Below are positions 62,217 through 64,000 of a stretch of 64,000 bases of DNA, piece after piece. Within the stretch, counting starts at the first letter, position 1, and each line of letters begins with the position of its first letter. The notes under the pieces were generated by a model that searched no databases, was not told where the DNA came from, and worked only from the letters and a program-made list of their open reading frames with translations. The position numbers and the translations under genes are program-made. Source of the stretch: Hominenteromicrobium sp900549945 (GTDB lineage Bacteria; Bacillota; Clostridia; Oscillospirales; Acutalibacteraceae); NCBI GenBank assembly GCA_902472305.1, contig CABRNK010000003.1:124001-188000 (forward strand). The letters run 5' to 3'.

Positions 62217-63138
62217 CTCGCTCGCTCCCGTCCAAAAAAGAATTGATCAGCTCGTGCGCCCGCCGCACATGCACGTACCGGGGGCCAAGGCTCATAAAGC
62301 CGTGCAGCGCGTCCCGCATCCTGTACAGCACGACGCAGTTCCCGGCCTCGCGCAGCTTCTCGGCGTACGCCTCTCCCTCATCCCGCAGGGGGTCAAATTC
62401 CGCGGTGATCAGCAGCGTATCCGGCTGGTTCGTAAAATCCCGTGCGAGCAGCGGCGCGAAATACGGGTTCCGCAGGTCGCTGTCGTCCCGCTTGTACAGG
62501 TCGATGTACTCGCAGATCCGGCGGGCGGTCAGCAGGTAATCGCTGCCGTTTTCCGCTACCGAGGGAAACGGGGAATCCGGGCCGTGGTCGCTGTAGGTCG
62601 CCGGGTAAATCAAGATCTGCCGGCGGACGTGAAAATCGCCGGTATCCCGCGCCCGGAGCGAAACCGCCGCCGCCAAATTCCCGCCGGCGCTGTCGCCGAC
62701 CAGCGTGATCTCTCCGGGGTCAAAATCAAAGTGCGCCGGCGCGTTGAAGAGTGCGCCGGCCGCGGCGTAGCAGTCGTCCAGCCCCTGCGGAAACGGACTC
62801 TCCGGCGCAAGGCGGTAGTCGACGGAAATCACGCGGCGGCCCGTCGCGTCCGTCAGCGCCGCGCAGACCTTGTTGTACGTGTCCACGCTCTCCGTCACCC
62901 AGCCGCCGCCGTGAAAGAACAGGAGCGTTCCGGGCTTCTCCTCCCCCGCCGGACGGTAAATGCGCACGGGCACGGTCAGGCCGCCCGAGCAGACGTCGAA
63001 ATCCTGCCAGCGCTGTGCGTCGAGCGGCGCCGCCCTGAGGCTTTGCAGGGATCTCTGCAGCTGGTAGGTCTTGCGGATGTCGATATCCGGGTAGGAAAGC
63101 GCCTTCAGCGCCAGCTTCATAAATTTATTGATTGCCAT
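62191..63138 (-). CDS. Alpha/beta hydrolase of the HSL/acetyl-esterase family
   Basis: A 315-residue esterase. It has the oxyanion motif LLFFHGGGWV at about 72-81, the nucleophile elbow in LVGDSAGGNLAAAV (Ser about 149), the acid in TAEFDPLRDEG and the His in DALHGFMSLG. The family hydrolyses short acyl esters of small molecules. It leads the operon with the acyltransferase and DUF6320 gene, so the three may add, move and remove acyl groups on one metabolite. Confidence 0.88.
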   Translation of the reverse strand: MAINKFMKLALKALSYPDIDIRKTYQLQRSLQSLRAAPLDAQRWQDFDVCSGGLTVPVRIYRPAGEEKPGTLLFFHGGGWVTESVDTYNKVCAALTDATGRRVISVDYRLAPESPFPQGLDDCYAAAGALFNAPAHFDFDPGEITLVGDSAGGNLAAAVSLRARDTGDFHVRRQILIYPATYSDHGPDSPFPSVAENGSDYLLTARRICEYIDLYKRDDSDLRNPYFAPLLARDFTNQPDTLLITAEFDPLRDEGEAYAEKLREAGNCVVLYRMRDALHGFMSLGPRYVHVRRAHELINSFLDGSERDGQVESLA

Positions 63139-63188
63139 ATCGGTTTCCCTTCTTCACGCACACGCGCATCAAGGCCGGCGTTTTGTCA

Positions 63189-63217
63189 ATTATATCACAA
63201 ACCAGCGCCCACTACAA
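63189..63217 (-). promoter_or_regulatory. Promoter of the esterase/acyltransferase operon
   Basis: TTGTAG (63212-63217) and TATAAT (63189-63194) are 17 bp apart on the minus strand, 50 bp before the esterase start. In 63218-63538 I see no gene, only a possible TATAAT at 63452-63457 for the divergent XRE gene without a good -35. Confidence 0.68.
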
Positions 63218-63538
63218 GTGCGGCGGCCGCGCTGTATGCCCGGCGCTGTGCTCCATCTCCGAAGCAGCACCCTGCGTACAGAATGATAAGTGAAATATAT
63301 TTACCCCATCTTTCGACATGTTTCTCGTATAAAAAGAGATATACTGTTGACAGGCGCTGTGATACGGCAATCTCCGAATACCAGACGCGTCCTGCCGTCA
63401 GCCCGTGGTGAAACATCGTCACTTTTCCGTGCACCCCTTGTCTTTCCATATTATAATGTCTGAGCGTTAGCAGGATAAATCTCCGCGACGCGGTACATAC
63501 TTTTGGAAACGGCGTATGGAAACGGGACGGTGAGTGAG

Positions 63539-63973
63539 ATGGAAATGGACGCAAAGCTTCTGCTTGGCATGCGGCTCCGGAAATTTCGCAAGGAAAACGG
63601 CTATTCGCAGAGCCATATCGCGAATGTTCTCGGCATCGAGCGCTCCACTTACACCTATTACGAAACCGGAAAAACCGTGCCGGTCATTTTCGATCTGATG
63701 CGTCTCGCTGATCTTTACGACACCTCGATGGACGATCTGCTCGGTTTTCACGCCGATCAGTCCGACCCGCTCGCTTTCGGCGATCCGCGCCAGCCTGTGC
63801 GCACTGCCGTCCGCCGCAAGGAACGCTATCTGAGCGAGGTCGTGCAGGATCTCTCTTCCGAGGAACGCCAGCTTCTCGCATTTTACCGCTCGGCTAAGCC
63901 CGTAGAGCGCCGGCAGTTTTTCGAATCGCTGCGCAACGGCCGCCGCAAGGAGCACCGCCGCACCACAGTGTAA
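63539..63973 (+). CDS. XRE-family regulator with a C-terminal extension
   Basis: A DNA-binding protein of about 144 residues. The first 65 residues form a Cro/C1-type helix-turn-helix (GMRLRKFRKENGYSQSHIANVLGIERSTYTYYETGKTVP). The rest is charged and helical, with QDLSSEERQLLAFYRSAKPVERRQFFESLR, which may mediate dimerisation. The start is uncertain: ATG at 63539 follows GGTGA, GTG at 63530 and TTG at 63503 are alternatives. It is divergent from the esterase operon and could regulate it. Confidence 0.78.
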   Translation: MEMDAKLLLGMRLRKFRKENGYSQSHIANVLGIERSTYTYYETGKTVPVIFDLMRLADLYDTSMDDLLGFHADQSDPLAFGDPRQPVRTAVRRKERYLSEVVQDLSSEERQLLAFYRSAKPVERRQFFESLRNGRRKEHRRTTV

Positions 63974-64000
63974 AACCAAATATGCGCTTGTAGCCCAGTT

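Overview
The window is a GC-rich (about 60% by eye), gene-dense stretch of a Gram-positive anaerobe, most likely a gut Oscillospirales/Ruminococcaceae-type Clostridia. The evidence is a type III glutamine synthetase, an IspH-ribosomal S1 fusion, a four-domain flavodiiron protein, a sodium-pumping oxaloacetate decarboxylase, lipoprotein solute-binding proteins, DUF5685/DUF4364/DUF6320 families, sigma-A promoters (TTGACA-17-TATAAT type), strong Shine-Dalgarno sites and a Firmicutes-type LexA box. I saw no CRISPR array, phage, integrase or insertion sequence. The window looks like chromosome throughout.

Layout. 1-1.8 kb: the end of glnN, a YegP-like protein and a DtxR/MntR-type regulator. 2-8.4 kb: a minus-strand oligopeptide importer, oppB-oppC-oppD-oppF-oppA, with its own promoter and a roughly 300-nt leader carrying two palindromes; its binding protein appears circularly permuted. 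8.8-11.2 kb: an ATP-grasp-GNAT fusion, a P-loop kinase and a tRNA-Gln/tRNA-Pro pair. 11.3-15.9 kb: a minus-strand cluster of ispE, a DUF362 ferredoxin protein, an aminotransferase, an Lrp regulator and a PHP-type histidinol phosphatase. 16-18 kb: an ACT protein, DUF711 and DUF378 on the plus strand. 18.2-26 kb: a pectin-type sugar locus (GH28 enzyme, binding protein, two permeases) divergent from a membrane-anchored AraC-type sensor-regulator. 26-29.6 kb: a methyltransferase, then a flavodiiron protein divergent from a small XRE regulator. 29.7-37.5 kb: secF/secD, then a minus-strand cluster rpiR-type regulator, FAD protein, cmk, plsC, ispH-S1. 37.8-41.1 kb: MoxR, DUF58 and a membrane protein. 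41.2-45.4 kb: a small membrane protein, a DnaJ/DUF5685 pair and an ABC-F ATPase. 45.4-51.1 kb: uvrB-GNAT-uvrA behind a LexA box. 51.2-54.2 kb: fucosidase, hydrolase and RadC. 54.4-57.8 kb: a complete oxaloacetate decarboxylase (oadG, biotin carrier, oadB, oadA). 58.1-64 kb: MATE exporter, DUF4364, a DUF6320/acyltransferase/esterase operon and a second XRE regulator.

The genes suggest a saccharolytic and peptide-using fermenter. It imports oligopeptides and pectic or fucosylated sugars, builds isoprenoids by the MEP pathway (ispE, ispH), removes oxygen with a flavodiiron protein and couples oxaloacetate decarboxylation to sodium export.

Two observations stand out. First, the OppA-type binding protein carries the family's C-terminal segment directly after its signal peptide and stops where that segment should begin. 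Second, the ABC-F gene lies behind a long leader: a consensus promoter overlapping the uvrA stop codon, a 26-codon upstream ORF overlapping a hairpin, two successive intrinsic terminators, and a second short ORF ending just before the gene. This looks like ribosome-sensing attenuation of an antibiotic-resistance ATPase.
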